Below are positions 51,349-61,048 of a stretch of 64,000 nucleotides of DNA, one piece after another (the first letter of the stretch is position 1; each line of letters starts with the position of its first letter). Made by a program: the position numbers and the translations under genes. Origin of the DNA: Pollutimonas bauzanensis (GTDB lineage: Bacteria; Pseudomonadota; Gammaproteobacteria; Burkholderiales; Burkholderiaceae_B); NCBI RefSeq assembly GCF_900129885.1, contig NZ_FQXE01000001.1, positions 62,001-126,000 on the forward strand, given 5' to 3'. Under the pieces are notes generated by a model. It worked only from the letters and a program-made list of their open reading frames with translations, did no database searches and was not told the DNA's origin.

Positions 51349-53382
51349 TCAGCTCTTTTGCGTTTTCAGATCGTCCCGCGGCGGCTCTTCGAGATCGAAG
51401 TTGATCTGGTCGAGCTTTTCCTTGACCATGGCCTCTGTCACCAGGCCGCTGTGGTCGTCGTCGTGAGAGGCATTGGCCCGGCGCAATATCCAGGCGATGA
51501 TCAGCACGATCAAAGCCAGCAAGCCGGTAATGACGCCCAGCATATGTTCTTGTATCCAGGACACGGTGTGTTCCGCCTTGTTTGAATTAGAGGGCATGGG
51601 CGGCGCGGCGTCGCCCGTCCGGCCAGCGCCGCTGGCAGCGGAGCCGCCACCTGATTTGCCTGCCGCACTCGCGCCAGCGCCCGATGCCGAAGCATTCCCC
51701 GCCGGGCTGCCCGCACCGGCTGCCGCGGCGCCCGGCGTGGCGGTATCGACGCCATCCACCGCTGCATCGTTCGACGTTGCGCCGTTTGAAGCCGCGCCGT
51801 TTGAAGCCGCCAAGCCCGACCCGTTGGCGGCTGCGGCATCGCCGGTGTTGCCGGCCCCTGCGTTGCCGCCAGCGTTGCCGGCCGCTGTGCTGCCGGCAGC
51901 CGCCCCGACGCCTGAGTCCACAGGCGCGCCAGCGCCGCTACCGCCCGCTGCGGCGCCTGGCGCGGCGCTTGCGCCAGAGCCCGCCGCGCCAGAAGCCGCG
52001 GAAGACGGCGCGTCGCTGCCGCCTGCGCCGCTGGCCATGCCGGGCAAGGATAGCCCGAGACCCTTTGCGCCATCGACAAGAAGATCCTTGGCTGCCTCGC
52101 CCTGCGATTGCAAAGCCTCGTTCAAATGCTTGACGTTCTGCTCCAGTTGCGAAACCCGCTGTTCCGAGTCCTGGATGCCTTTGCGGGTGGCCAGCCTATC
52201 GTCCGCCTGGACATCGGCGGACGATGCGCCGCCTTGCCCGTCCGCGCCAGTCCCGCTGGCCGCCGAGCCGCGGGCACTGCCGGCGGCTCCCGCGGCGCCC
52301 TGCGCATAGGCATCGCCAGAACCAGTAGCGCCCTGCGCATAGGCAATGCCTGAACCTCCACCGCCCTGCGCGTTGGCGCCGCCAGACCCCGCGGCCCCTT
52401 GCGCGGCACCCCGCTCATTGCCGGCGGCCTGGCCGCCCCTGTTTCTTGCGGTCTCGCCGCCGGACAGGCGCAATTGGTCGCGCGGGCCCGCGGCGGGCTC
52501 GGGGGCGTGGGGAGCGCCGGCCGAAGAAACCACGCCGCTGGCCGCGCCGCCTTCCTGCCCGACAACGGAAGCCTGGCCCGCGGCGCGCTGCCGGTACAGG
52601 GCGAAAGCCTGCGCCTGCCTCTGGAAAATCCGCCGCGCTTCACGGTCGGAAATGGCGGTAAGCCCGGCCATGTCCGGCATGGAAAGCGTCGCGCCGGCCT
52701 TGACCAGATTGACGTTGTCTTCGATGAAGGCCTGGGGGTTGGCGCGTTGCAGCGCGATCATCATCTGATAAATCGTGACGCCCGGCACGGCATGGCGCCT
52801 GGCGATGCGGAACATATTGTCGCCGCGCTTTACCCGAATGGCGGCCGCGGACGCATGGCCGCCGCTGGCTGGATTGCCCATAGCCGCGGCCGATGCGCCG
52901 GCCGCGGCGCCTTGTGGCGACGCGCCGGCGGACCTTATGGCGTCCTGGCTTGCGTGGGTGAGCAGGCTGACTTGATAGCGCTGCTGGCCGGACGCGGTGC
53001 GCACATCCAGCAGCAAGTCGGCCACCGGCTTGTCGAAGGGCTGATCCGAACGCACTTGTATGATCTTGCTGCCCGGAGCGAAACCATCGGCCAGCCGGGT
53101 CTGCAGGCTGGCCAGGTCGACGGGCGGTATCAGGCCGGCCTGCAACCACGCCGAAGCTGGCGCGGCGCTGACCGAAATCGAACGCAAGTCGTCGGCGCTG
53201 AGTTGGGTTACCGGCACATCGATGCGCAAGGGCTGGCCCAGCGCGGAGACGATGCGCGAATGCCCGAAGCTTGCCGCATGCGCCGTCGAGCACATCAGCA
53301 GTGCCGCCGCCAGTGCCCCGACCAAAGGTTTAGTATTTGAGACTAACGCAGCAGACGACGACACACAGCGGGACATACGCAT
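51349..53382 (-). CDS. fimV: FimV/HubP-like polar landmark protein
   Basis: A product of 677 residues: signal peptide (LVGALAAALLMCSTAHA), the FimV N-terminal domain (SFGHSRIVSALGQPLRIDV), a LysM-like segment (VKRGDNMFRIARRHAVPG), and a coiled coil (EQRVSQLEQNVKHLNEALQSQ). A long Ala/Gly/Ser low-complexity region and one transmembrane helix (MLGVITGLLALIVLIIAWIL) follow, with a short acidic tail. The C-terminal TPR/FimV cap of Pseudomonas FimV is missing. It is expected at the inner membrane and pole, binding peptidoglycan. The Ala/Gly region contains 33-base tandem repeats. Confidence 0.85.
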   Translation of the reverse strand: MRMSRCVSSSAALVSNTKPLVGALAAALLMCSTAHAASFGHSRIVSALGQPLRIDVPVTQLSADDLRSISVSAAPASAWLQAGLIPPVDLASLQTRLADGFAPGSKIIQVRSDQPFDKPVADLLLDVRTASGQQRYQVSLLTHASQDAIRSAGASPQGAAAGASAAAMGNPASGGHASAAAIRVKRGDNMFRIARRHAVPGVTIYQMMIALQRANPQAFIEDNVNLVKAGATLSMPDMAGLTAISDREARRIFQRQAQAFALYRQRAAGQASVVGQEGGAASGVVSSAGAPHAPEPAAGPRDQLRLSGGETARNRGGQAAGNERGAAQGAAGSGGANAQGGGGSGIAYAQGATGSGDAYAQGAAGAAGSARGSAASGTGADGQGGASSADVQADDRLATRKGIQDSEQRVSQLEQNVKHLNEALQSQGEAAKDLLVDGAKGLGLSLPGMASGAGGSDAPSSAASGAAGSGASAAPGAAAGGSGAGAPVDSGVGAAAGSTAAGNAGGNAGAGNTGDAAAANGSGLAASNGAASNGATSNDAAVDGVDTATPGAAAAGAGSPAGNASASGAGASAAGKSGGGSAASGAGRTGDAAPPMPSNSNKAEHTVSWIQEHMLGVITGLLALIVLIIAWILRRANASHDDDHSGLVTEAMVKEKLDQINFDLEEPPRDDLKTQKS
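52295..52393 (-). repeat. 33-bp tandem repeats in fimV (11-residue units)
   Basis: Three units of 33 bases share a GCGCCCTGCGCATAGGC-like core at 52295, 52328 and 52361, with a degenerate fourth unit reaching about 52426. They encode a Gly/Ala/Ser-rich 11-residue repeat with a YAQG core. A smaller 15-base duplication (GCGCCGTTTGAAGCC) lies near 51779-51808. Such repeats can change number by slippage. Confidence 0.7.
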
Positions 53383-53384
53383 TT

Positions 53385-54515
53385 TTATAATTCACCCAAA
53401 GTAATTCGCAACATTCGGCGCAGCGGTTCCGCCGCCCCCCATAATAGCTGATCGCCCACCGTAAAAGCGCTTAAATATTCCGGCCCCATTGACATCTTGC
53501 GCAGGCGGCCCACCGGGATGTCCAGAGTGCCAGTCACCGCGACGGGCGTCAACTGCCGCATGGTGATGTCGCGCTCGTTGGGAATGACCTTGGCCCATTT
53601 GGAGCCCTCGCGCAACATGCCGGCGATTTCATCCAGCGGCACATCGCGCTTGAGCTTGATGGTCAGGGCCTGGCTGTGGCAGCGCATGGCGCCGATGCGC
53701 ACGCACAGGCCGTCAATGGGCGTAGGGGCGCTGCCGAATGCTTCGCCGCGACCGAGTATCTTGTTGGTCTCGGCCTCGGCTTTCCATTCTTCGCGCGACA
53801 TGCCATTGCCGAGATCCTTGTCTATCCAGGGGATGAGGTTGCCGCCCAGCGGCACGCCGAAATGATCGCGCGGAAGCTCGGGGTCCTGCTGGGCCTGCAA
53901 TACGCCGCGGTCGATATCCAGGATGGCCGATGCGGGGTCGTCCAGCTGCAGCTTGACCGCGGCGTTGAGCAGGCCGAACTGGGTCAGCAGTTCGCGCATG
54001 TGCTGGGCGCCGCCGCCCGAGGCCGCCTGGTAAGTCATGCTGGTCATCCACTCGATCAGGTCGTTGTTGAACAGGCCGGCCAGACCCATCAGCATGCAGC
54101 TGACCGTGCAATTGCCGCCTATGAAGTTCTTCACGCCGCGCTGCAAGGCGGCATCGATGACCGGGCGGTTGACGGGGTCGAGCACGATGATGGCGTCGTC
54201 AGCCATGCGCAAAGTGCTGGCGGCGTCTATCCAGACGCCATCCCAGCCGGCGGCGCGCAATTTCGGGTAGACGGCCGAGGTGTAGTCGCCCCCTTGGGCG
54301 GTGAGGATGATAGGCAGTTTTTTCAGGGCGTCGATGTCGTAGGCGTCCTGCAGGAGGCCGGCGCCATCGGCCCAGGCCGGAGCGGCGGCGCCTGTATTGC
54401 TGGTAGAAAAAAATACCGGCTGGAACAGGGAAAAGTCGCCCTCGTCGCGCATGCGCTGCATGAGGACCGAACCCACCATGCCGCGCCACCCTACCAAACC
54501 CACTACTTGGTTCAT
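53385..54515 (-). CDS. asd: Aspartate-semialdehyde dehydrogenase
   Basis: A product of 376 residues: [18 protein letters not shown] at the N-terminus (NADP binding), the catalytic cysteine in [13 protein letters not shown] near residue 135, and the histidine region GALRCHSQ-like ([15 protein letters not shown]). It makes aspartate semialdehyde for lysine, threonine and methionine synthesis. It lies between leuB and fimV, the usual order in this bacterial group. Confidence 0.96.
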   Translation of the reverse strand: MNQVVGLVGWRGMVGSVLMQRMRDEGDFSLFQPVFFSTSNTGAAAPAWADGAGLLQDAYDIDALKKLPIILTAQGGDYTSAVYPKLRAAGWDGVWIDAASTLRMADDAIIVLDPVNRPVIDAALQRGVKNFIGGNCTVSCMLMGLAGLFNNDLIEWMTSMTYQAASGGGAQHMRELLTQFGLLNAAVKLQLDDPASAILDIDRGVLQAQQDPELPRDHFGVPLGGNLIPWIDKDLGNGMSREEWKAEAETNKILGRGEAFGSAPTPIDGLCVRIGAMRCHSQALTIKLKRDVPLDEIAGMLREGSKWAKVIPNERDITMRQLTPVAVTGTLDIPVGRLRKMSMGPEYLSAFTVGDQLLWGAAEPLRRMLRITLGEL

Positions 54516-54556
54516 GTTGCTGTCACTCTAAAAAGATAAAAATCGGTTCTGAAACA

Positions 54557-55633
54557 TTATTTTAATGCTTTCAGGACGGCATCACCCATTTCGCTGGTCG
54601 AGACCCTGGTCGTGCCGTCCTCGTGGATGTCGGCCGTGCGCAGGCCTTGCTCGAGAACCGCCTGGACAGCGGTCTCGATGCGGTCGGCCTGCCCCGCTTC
54701 GTTCAGGGAATAGCGCAGCAGCATGGCCGCCGACAGGATCGTCGCCAGCGGATTGGCGATGTTCTGGCCGGCGATGTCGGGGGCCGAGCCATGGCTGGGC
54801 TCGTACAGGCCTTGATTGGACGCATTCAGGGAAGCCGACGGCAGCATGCCGATGGAGCCGGTCAGCATGGCGGCTTCATCGGAAAGGATGTCGCCGAACA
54901 GGTTGCCGGTGACGATCACGTCGAAGGCCTTGGGCGCGCGCACCAGTTGCATGGCGGCGTTGTCCACATACATGTGCGACAGTTCGACATCGGGATATTC
55001 GCGCGCCACCGTTATCATGATGTCGCGCCAGAACTGGGATGTTTCCAGCACGTTGGCCTTGTCCACGCTGCACAGTTTCTTGCCGCGCTTGCGCGCCGCC
55101 TGGAAGCCCACGTGGGCGATGCGCCGCACTTCCGATTCGGCGTAATGCATGGTGTCGAAGCCCTGGCGCTCGCCCTTGAAGGGGCCGTCCTCGATATCGC
55201 GCACGCCGCGCGGCTGGCCGAAGTAGATATCGCCGGTCAGTTCGCGCACGATGAGAATATTCAGGCCGGACACCACTTCAGGCTTGAGCGAGGAGGCATT
55301 GGCCAATTGCGGATACAGGATGGCGGGACGCAGGTTGGCAAACAGGCCCAAGGCCTTGCGCAGGCCCAGTATGGCCTGCTCGGGCCGGAATTCGCGCGGC
55401 AGCGCGTCGTACTTCCAGTCGCCCACGGCGCCAAACAGGATGGCGGCGGAATTCCTGGCCAGCTCCAGAGTGGCCGGCGGCAAGGGATGCTCGTGCGCGT
55501 CGAAAGCCGCGCCGCCCACCGGCGCGCTGCGCAAATCCAGGTCCATGCCCAGCGCGCCGAGCACCCGCAGGGCTTGTTCGATGATCTCGGGGCCGATCCC
55601 ATCGCCCGGCAATACAGCAATCTTGTGACTCAT
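54557..55633 (-). CDS. leuB: 3-isopropylmalate dehydrogenase
   Basis: A product of 358 residues: [14 protein letters not shown] at the start, [11 protein letters not shown], the IRELTG-like [13 protein letters not shown], and [14 protein letters not shown] at the NAD site. It oxidises and decarboxylates 3-isopropylmalate in leucine synthesis. It is separated from leuD by 105 bases that contain a strong terminator on this strand. Confidence 0.97.
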   Translation of the reverse strand: MSHKIAVLPGDGIGPEIIEQALRVLGALGMDLDLRSAPVGGAAFDAHEHPLPPATLELARNSAAILFGAVGDWKYDALPREFRPEQAILGLRKALGLFANLRPAILYPQLANASSLKPEVVSGLNILIVRELTGDIYFGQPRGVRDIEDGPFKGERQGFDTMHYAESEVRRIAHVGFQAARKRGKKLCSVDKANVLETSQFWRDIMITVAREYPDVELSHMYVDNAAMQLVRAPKAFDVIVTGNLFGDILSDEAAMLTGSIGMLPSASLNASNQGLYEPSHGSAPDIAGQNIANPLATILSAAMLLRYSLNEAGQADRIETAVQAVLEQGLRTADIHEDGTTRVSTSEMGDAVLKALK

Positions 55634-55670
55634 TATTTTATTTCCTAAACATGTTGGCCATACACAACAG

Positions 55671-55698
55671 AAAAAAGGGCTGCGTCGCCGCGGCCCTT
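55671..55698 (-). terminator. Rho-independent terminator between leuD and leuB
   Basis: On the minus strand AAGGGC, an inner GCG, loop GCGA, CGC and GCCCTT form a nine-pair stem with one internal mismatch, followed directly by a run of Ts (55676 down to 55671). This is a textbook intrinsic terminator for transcripts coming from leuCD. A second imperfect hairpin (TGGAGCT/AGCTCCA, 55704-55727) lies just upstream of it in the transcript. Confidence 0.75.
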
Positions 55699-55738
55699 AG
55701 GGATGGAGCTTTGGATCCACAGCTCCAAAGCAGATGCG

Positions 55739-56389
55739 CTATGCGATGGGATGCGCTTCCAGCCAGGGGTGGCGCGCCAGCCTTTCGGCCTCGAAAGCGT
55801 GGATCGCATCGGATTTCTGCAGCGTCAGCGCGATCTCGTCCAGGCCGTTGATCAGACAATGCTTGCGAAACGGCTCGATGTCAAAGGCCAGTTCGCGGTC
55901 GTCCTGGGTGATGACGACCTGGCGTTCGAGGTCGATGCGCAGCTTGTAGCCGACAAAAGCCTTGACCTCGTCGAACAGGCGGGCGATCTGCAGCTCGGGC
56001 AGGATAATCGGCAAGAGCCCGTTCTTAAAGCTGTTGTTGAAGAAAATATCGGCATAGGACGGCGCGATAATGGCGCGGAAGCCATATTGCGACAAGGCCC
56101 AGGGGGCGTGTTCGCGGCTGGAGCCGCAGCCGAAATTCTTGCGCGCCAACAGAATCGAAGCGCCCTGGTAGCGCGGCTGGTTCAGCAGGAAATCCGGGTT
56201 CAGCGGACGCTTGCTGTTGTCCATGCCCGGCTCGCCGTGGTCCAGATAGCGCAGCTCGTCGAACAGGTTGGCGCCAAAGCCCGTGCGCTTGATGGACTTG
56301 AGGAACTGTTTGGGTATGATCAGGTCGGTATCGACATTTTCGCGATCGAGCGGCGCTACCAGGCCATGATGGGTCGTGAATGCTTGCAT
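55739..56389 (-). CDS. leuD: 3-isopropylmalate dehydratase, small subunit
   Basis: A product of 216 residues: [16 protein letters not shown] at the start, [17 protein letters not shown] for substrate binding, and the swivel domain typical of LeuD. It partners LeuC to isomerise isopropylmalate. It follows leuC by nine bases. Confidence 0.97.
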   Translation of the reverse strand: MQAFTTHHGLVAPLDRENVDTDLIIPKQFLKSIKRTGFGANLFDELRYLDHGEPGMDNSKRPLNPDFLLNQPRYQGASILLARKNFGCGSSREHAPWALSQYGFRAIIAPSYADIFFNNSFKNGLLPIILPELQIARLFDEVKAFVGYKLRIDLERQVVITQDDRELAFDIEPFRKHCLINGLDEIALTLQKSDAIHAFEAERLARHPWLEAHPIA

Positions 56390-56398
56390 GATGGCTTC

Positions 56399-57802
56399 CT
56401 ATCGAAAATTTCGTACGTCAACAAAATGGCCGGCGATCGCGGCGGCCGCGGCCATCGCCGGGCTGACCAGATGAGTGCGCCCGCCCTGCCCCTGGCGGCC
56501 TTCGAAGTTGCGGTTGGAAGTGGATGCGCAGCGCTCGCCCGGTTCGAGGCGGTCGGCGTTCATGGCCAGGCACATGGAACAGCCGGGCTCGCGCCATTCG
56601 AAGCCGGCGTCGAGGAAGATCTTGTCCAGCCCTTCCTGTTCGGCCTGCAGCTTGACCAGGCCCGAGCCCGGCACCACCATGGCCTGCTTGACCGACGCCG
56701 CCACCCGCCTGCCGCGCGCCACGCTGGCCGCGGCGCGCAGGTCTTCGATACGGGCATTGGTACAGGAGCCGATGAAGATGCGGTCGACCGGGATGTCCAC
56801 CAGCGGCGTATTGGGCTTGAGGCCCATATACTGCAAGGCCCGCTCCATGCCGTTGCGGCGCACGTCGTCTTTTTCCTTGTCGGGATCGGGCACGCGGGCA
56901 TCCACCGAGAGCACCATTTCAGGCGACGTGCCCCAGGTGACCTGCGGCATCACTTCGCGCGCGTTGATCTCGACCACGCGGTCGAACTTGGCGCCGTCGT
57001 CGCTGTGCAGCGTGCGCCAGTACTGGACCGCCTGGTCCCACAAGGCGCCGGAGGGCGCATAGGGACGGCCGCGGAAATAATCAATGGTTTTCTGGTCCAC
57101 AGCCACCATGCCGGAACGCGCGCCGGCTTCGATCGCCATATTGCATACCGTCATGCGGCCTTCCACCGACAAGGCGCGTATCGTGCTGCCGCCGAATTCA
57201 ATGGCGTAGCCGGTGCCGCCCGCCGTGCCTATCTTGCCGATGATGTAGAGAACCAGGTCCTTGGCGGTGCAGCCGAACGGCAGCTCGCCCTCGACCTTGA
57301 TCAGGAGGCTCTTGTTCTTCTTCATGAGCAGGGTCTGGGTGGCCAGGACGTGCTCCACTTCGGAGGTGCCGATGCCGAACGCCAGGGTGCCCAGCGCCCC
57401 GTGCGTGCTGGTATGCGAGTCCCCGCAGACCACGGTCATGCCGGGCAAGGTGGCGCCCTGCTCCGGCCCGATGATGTGCACAATGCCCTGGCGCCTGTCG
57501 TTCATGCGGAATTCGGTGATGCCGTATTTTTCGCAGTTATCGTCCAGCGTATCGACCTGCAGGCGCGAAATCGGGTCGGTGATGCCCTGCGCGCGCGCGG
57601 TGGTGGGCACATTGTGGTCGGCCACCGCCAGGTTGGCGCTGACGCGCCAGGGCTTGCGGCCCGCCAACGCAAGGCCTTCAAAAGCTTGGGGGCTGGTGAC
57701 TTCATGCACCAGGTGGCGATCGATATACAGCAAACAGGTGCCGTCGGCCTCTTGATGCACAACATGTGCATGCCAGAGTTTGTCGTACAGGGTTTGGGCC
57801 AT
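56399..57802 (-). CDS. leuC: 3-isopropylmalate dehydratase, large subunit
   Basis: A product of 467 residues: [15 protein letters not shown] at the start, [15 protein letters not shown], and the iron-sulfur ligands in [13 protein letters not shown] and [12 protein letters not shown] 57802 matches the universal LeuC start; the frame is open 12 codons further but that adds a non-conserved leader. leuA is not in the window. The promoter must lie in the 118-base gap to 57921. Confidence 0.97.
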   Translation of the reverse strand: MAQTLYDKLWHAHVVHQEADGTCLLYIDRHLVHEVTSPQAFEGLALAGRKPWRVSANLAVADHNVPTTARAQGITDPISRLQVDTLDDNCEKYGITEFRMNDRRQGIVHIIGPEQGATLPGMTVVCGDSHTSTHGALGTLAFGIGTSEVEHVLATQTLLMKKNKSLLIKVEGELPFGCTAKDLVLYIIGKIGTAGGTGYAIEFGGSTIRALSVEGRMTVCNMAIEAGARSGMVAVDQKTIDYFRGRPYAPSGALWDQAVQYWRTLHSDDGAKFDRVVEINAREVMPQVTWGTSPEMVLSVDARVPDPDKEKDDVRRNGMERALQYMGLKPNTPLVDIPVDRIFIGSCTNARIEDLRAAASVARGRRVAASVKQAMVVPGSGLVKLQAEQEGLDKIFLDAGFEWREPGCSMCLAMNADRLEPGERCASTSNRNFEGRQGQGGRTHLVSPAMAAAAAIAGHFVDVRNFR

Positions 57803-57920
57803 GATATTGCTCTTTGAGAAGGAAAAAAGAAGCTCCATGTCATTATGCCACTGTACAAACCTGGTACAAGACTAGTGCGTATACTGGTATGGAAAGTGCC
57901 AGGATGGCTTTTCCACTCTT

Positions 57921-58562
57921 TCAGCCGCCAAGCAGCCCCGCGTCCTTGAGGCGCGTCACCGCAAGCCGGAAGGCCCGCGCGTTGGCGGCGACATCCATGC
58001 TCGCCATGCCCGCCTTGTATAACGCCGAGCCCAGGCCGAAACCGTTGGCGCCCGCGCGCAGATAGCCTTCCATATTGTCGGGAGTGATGCCGCCCACGGG
58101 CAGCAGCCTATGCCTGGACGGCACGACCGCCCGCCAGGCCTTGACGACCGCCGGGGCGATCTGTTCGGCGGGGTAAAGCTTCAGGGCATCGGCGCCATTG
58201 GCCAATGCAGCGAAGGCCTCGGTGGGAGTGGCCACGCCTGGCACGCACAGCAGCCCGGATTGCTTGGCCTGGCGCACCACGGCGGGGTCGCTGTGCGGCA
58301 TCAGGATCAGTTGTCCGCCCGCCTGCGCCACCGCCCGCACATCGTCGGGCGACATGACGGTGCCCGCGCCCACGAGCTGGTCCGGAAACCTTTTGGCGAG
58401 CAGCTCGATGCTGGCCAGCGGCTGCGGCGAGTTCAGCGGCACTTCCAGGATCCCGAAGCCGGCATTGACGACCTCTTCGGCGATGGCAACGGCCTCTTGC
58501 GGCGTGACGCCGCGCAGGATGGCGATCAGGGGGAACTTGTCCAGAAAGGGTTCGATATGCAT
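57921..58562 (-). CDS. dgoA: 2-dehydro-3-deoxy-6-phosphogalactonate (KDPG/KDPGal) aldolase
   Basis: A product of 213 residues, class I TIM-barrel aldolase: PLIAILRGVTPQEAVAIAE, ILEVPLNSP with the catalytic Glu, VGAGTVMSPDDV, and DALKLYPAEQIAP with the Schiff-base lysine near 125. It splits a 2-keto-3-deoxy-6-phospho-sugar acid into pyruvate and glyceraldehyde 3-phosphate. DgoA-like features favour the galacto form, but the gluco form is possible. It follows the kinase by 17 bases in the amino-sugar-acid cluster. Confidence 0.9.
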   Translation of the reverse strand: MHIEPFLDKFPLIAILRGVTPQEAVAIAEEVVNAGFGILEVPLNSPQPLASIELLAKRFPDQLVGAGTVMSPDDVRAVAQAGGQLILMPHSDPAVVRQAKQSGLLCVPGVATPTEAFAALANGADALKLYPAEQIAPAVVKAWRAVVPSRHRLLPVGGITPDNMEGYLRAGANGFGLGSALYKAGMASMDVAANARAFRLAVTRLKDAGLLGG

Positions 58563-58579
58563 TGATTTTCCAATAGTGT

Positions 58580-59512
58580 TCAAGAGATCAGGGCGCGTTC
58601 GCGGGCAATCGCGAGCATGCCGCGAAAGCTGGCCTGCCGCACGCAGTCCGAGCTGCCGATGCCGAAGACCGACAGGGCCGCGTGGTAGCGCTGGAACAGG
58701 TCCGGGCTGCATACCAGGTGGACCTGCCGCGGCATCGAGCCGCCGAGCAAGGACAGCGCTTCGCGGATTTCCTCCCCGATCACCAGCCCCGATAGATAGT
58801 CGGATTGCAATTCCTCGGGCAAGGTCCCGAAAAGGCCTTGCGCGCGAACCGAGAACAGGCGATGCAGCAGCGTCCCGCCGGCGGCCGCGGCGCATGCCGC
58901 GAGAAAGCTGTCGCGCGCCGCGGACCAGGGCGTCGCGTCTTTGGCCGGCATGGTGCGCGACAGGATCGAGTGCTGGCGCAGCAAGGCGAAGACCTCGCCC
59001 GTCATGAAGGTATGAAAGCGCAATACCCGGCGGTTTTCCACCACCGCCCATTTGCTGTGGGTGCCGGGCAGCACGAATATGCCGTCATCCACGCCCAGCG
59101 CGTCCAGGGCGCCGAAAATCTGCACTTCTTCGCCGCGCATCACATCGGGCGCGCCATCCGCGTGCCGCGTGGCCAGTCCGGGAACGAAACCCAGCGACAG
59201 GCCCGCGTCATCCAGCCAGGCCAGGCCCGCGCCCAGCTCGGCGAAACCGGCCGGGCACGCCACATAGGGCGCTTCGCGCCAGCCCTGGCGGCTGCCTATC
59301 ATGCCGGCCGCCAGCACCGCGGCCCGCGGGTAGTCCCGCAGCCAGCCACCGGCCAGGCTGTCGAACACGGCGCGAAAACCCCGGCCGGCGGCCGACATGA
59401 TGCCGTCGGCCGTATCGGCCTCGCGCAGTACCTCGCCATGCGCGTCCATCAAGGCGCCCCGCAACGATGAAGTTCCCCAGTCCAGTGCGATCAAGTGCGT
59501 TGCGGCAGACAT
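58580..59512 (-). CDS. dgoK: 2-dehydro-3-deoxygalactonokinase
   Basis: A product of 310 residues: LIALDWGTSSLRGALMDAHG phosphate-binding start, VLAAGMIGSRQGWREAPYV and FVLPGTHSKWAVVENRR, all typical of the DgoK family. It phosphorylates a 2-keto-3-deoxy-sugar acid, feeding the aldolase in the next gene. Members may accept the gluco epimer. Confidence 0.93.
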   Translation of the reverse strand: MSAATHLIALDWGTSSLRGALMDAHGEVLREADTADGIMSAAGRGFRAVFDSLAGGWLRDYPRAAVLAAGMIGSRQGWREAPYVACPAGFAELGAGLAWLDDAGLSLGFVPGLATRHADGAPDVMRGEEVQIFGALDALGVDDGIFVLPGTHSKWAVVENRRVLRFHTFMTGEVFALLRQHSILSRTMPAKDATPWSAARDSFLAACAAAAGGTLLHRLFSVRAQGLFGTLPEELQSDYLSGLVIGEEIREALSLLGGSMPRQVHLVCSPDLFQRYHAALSVFGIGSSDCVRQASFRGMLAIARERALIS

Positions 59513-59531
59513 TTCAAGCGATATCCTTTAT

Positions 59532-61010
59532 TCATAGCGGTTCAGATCCATGGCGGCCGACAAACCGGCCTGCCCGCGCGGGCAGGCCTTTTTCCCGGCC
59601 GGTAAAGCTCAGGCAGCCGTTGACCCACACCTGCTCGATACCGTCGCTGAACTGGACCGGATCGGCATAGGTGGCGCGGTCGCGCACCTTGTCCGGGTCG
59701 ATGACGACGATATCGGCGAAAAAGCCCGGCTTCACATAGCCCCGCCCGCCCAGCCCCAGGCGGCTGGCCGACATGCCCGTCATTTTATGTATTGCCTGTT
59801 CCAGCGCAAGCGTGCCTTTCACCCGCCAGTACTGATCCAGGACGCGCGGGAAGGCGCCCCACAGGCGCGGATGCGGACGCTTGTCGTGGGGCAGGCCATC
59901 GGAGCCTATCATGGACAGGGGGTGGCAGACCACCCGGTCGACGTCATCCTGGCGCATCTGGAAATAGCAGGCTCCGCCCGGCTGCAGGCGCTGGCAGGCC
60001 TGGGCCTGGGAAACGCCCCACAAGGCGGCAATGTCCTTGAGATAGCGCCCCGCCATTTCGGGGTGCGCTTCGCTGCCGGTGATCAGGATGTCGATCACGC
60101 CATCGACCAGGTCTTCCCTGAGCACGGTGGAGCCCGCCGTGTAGGGATAGACATCCATGCTGATGGGTTGCTGCAAGGCGAGCTTTTCAATGAGCGGCAA
60201 GGTTTCGGCGGTGCGGCCCCAGTTCGCGGGGCCGGCGCACTTGTGATGCGACAGCACCAGGGGCGCGCCCGCCTGCCTGGCGGTCAGGGCGGCCTCTTCG
60301 ATGGCCTCGACGATGCCACGCAGCTCGTCCCTGATATGCGTGGAATACACTCCGCCGTGCCGGGCAACGACTTTGACCAGGGACGTCAGTTCTTCCTGGT
60401 TGGCGGCGTAGGCCGGGCGATAGAACACGCCCGACGACATGCCGAGCGCGCCTTCGCGCATGGCCTCGTCCAGTATCCGGCTCATGGCCGCTATTTCCCC
60501 AGGCGCGGCCGGCGCCTCCAGATCCGGCATGACCTGCATGCGCAGGGTCGTGTGGCCGATCAGGGCGGCGACATTCACGCCGGGCCGCGCCTGGTCGACC
60601 GCCTGGCGATAAGCGCGCAGGCAATCGAAGCGGAATTGCTGCCTGCCCAGCAGCGACAGCGGCGCCGGCGGCTCGCCGGTCACCATGGGAACCAGCGAAA
60701 TGCCGCAATTGCCGGCGACCACGGTGGTAATGCCTTGCGATAATTTCGGCAGCATGTCGGGATGATCCAGGACCACGGCGTCGTCATGGGTGTGCACATC
60801 GATGAAGCCGGGCGCGACGACCATGCCGGTGCAGTCATGGATGGCGGGCCGCCGGGCGCCCGGGGAATCCGCCAGGCCCGCCGGAGCGACGCCCGGCGGC
60901 TGCACCGCCAGGATCTTCTCGCCCTGGATCCAGACATCGGCCCGCAGCGCGTCGGCCAGGGAACCGTCGCATAGCCTGCCGTTGCTCAATACTGTTATCG
61001 CCTGACTCAT
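59532..61010 (-). CDS. D-aminoacylase-family amidohydrolase (N-acyl-D-amino-acid/amino-sugar-acid deacetylase)
   Basis: A product of 492 residues, amidohydrolase-3: metal motif GFIDVHTHDDAVVL near residue 65, STHIRDE, VLSHHKCAGPANWGRT, the aspartate in MIGSDGLPHD and HPRLWGAFPR. The family removes acyl groups from N-acyl-D-amino acids. ATG 61010 is used; ATG 61028 is possible. In this cluster, with the kinase and aldolase for keto-deoxy sugar acids, deacetylation of an N-acetylated amino-hexonate is a plausible role (inference). Confidence 0.87.
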   Translation of the reverse strand: MSQAITVLSNGRLCDGSLADALRADVWIQGEKILAVQPPGVAPAGLADSPGARRPAIHDCTGMVVAPGFIDVHTHDDAVVLDHPDMLPKLSQGITTVVAGNCGISLVPMVTGEPPAPLSLLGRQQFRFDCLRAYRQAVDQARPGVNVAALIGHTTLRMQVMPDLEAPAAPGEIAAMSRILDEAMREGALGMSSGVFYRPAYAANQEELTSLVKVVARHGGVYSTHIRDELRGIVEAIEEAALTARQAGAPLVLSHHKCAGPANWGRTAETLPLIEKLALQQPISMDVYPYTAGSTVLREDLVDGVIDILITGSEAHPEMAGRYLKDIAALWGVSQAQACQRLQPGGACYFQMRQDDVDRVVCHPLSMIGSDGLPHDKRPHPRLWGAFPRVLDQYWRVKGTLALEQAIHKMTGMSASRLGLGGRGYVKPGFFADIVVIDPDKVRDRATYADPVQFSDGIEQVWVNGCLSFTGREKGLPARAGRFVGRHGSEPL

Positions 61011-61048
61011 CGCTTCAACCCCAAACACCTGTATCCCCGCGCTTAAAC

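Noticed and set aside
55703-57817. A 704-codon open frame on the + strand opposite leuD and leuC
   Set aside because: It is the mirror of two highly conserved genes; the translation is Arg/Gly/His-rich without family features.
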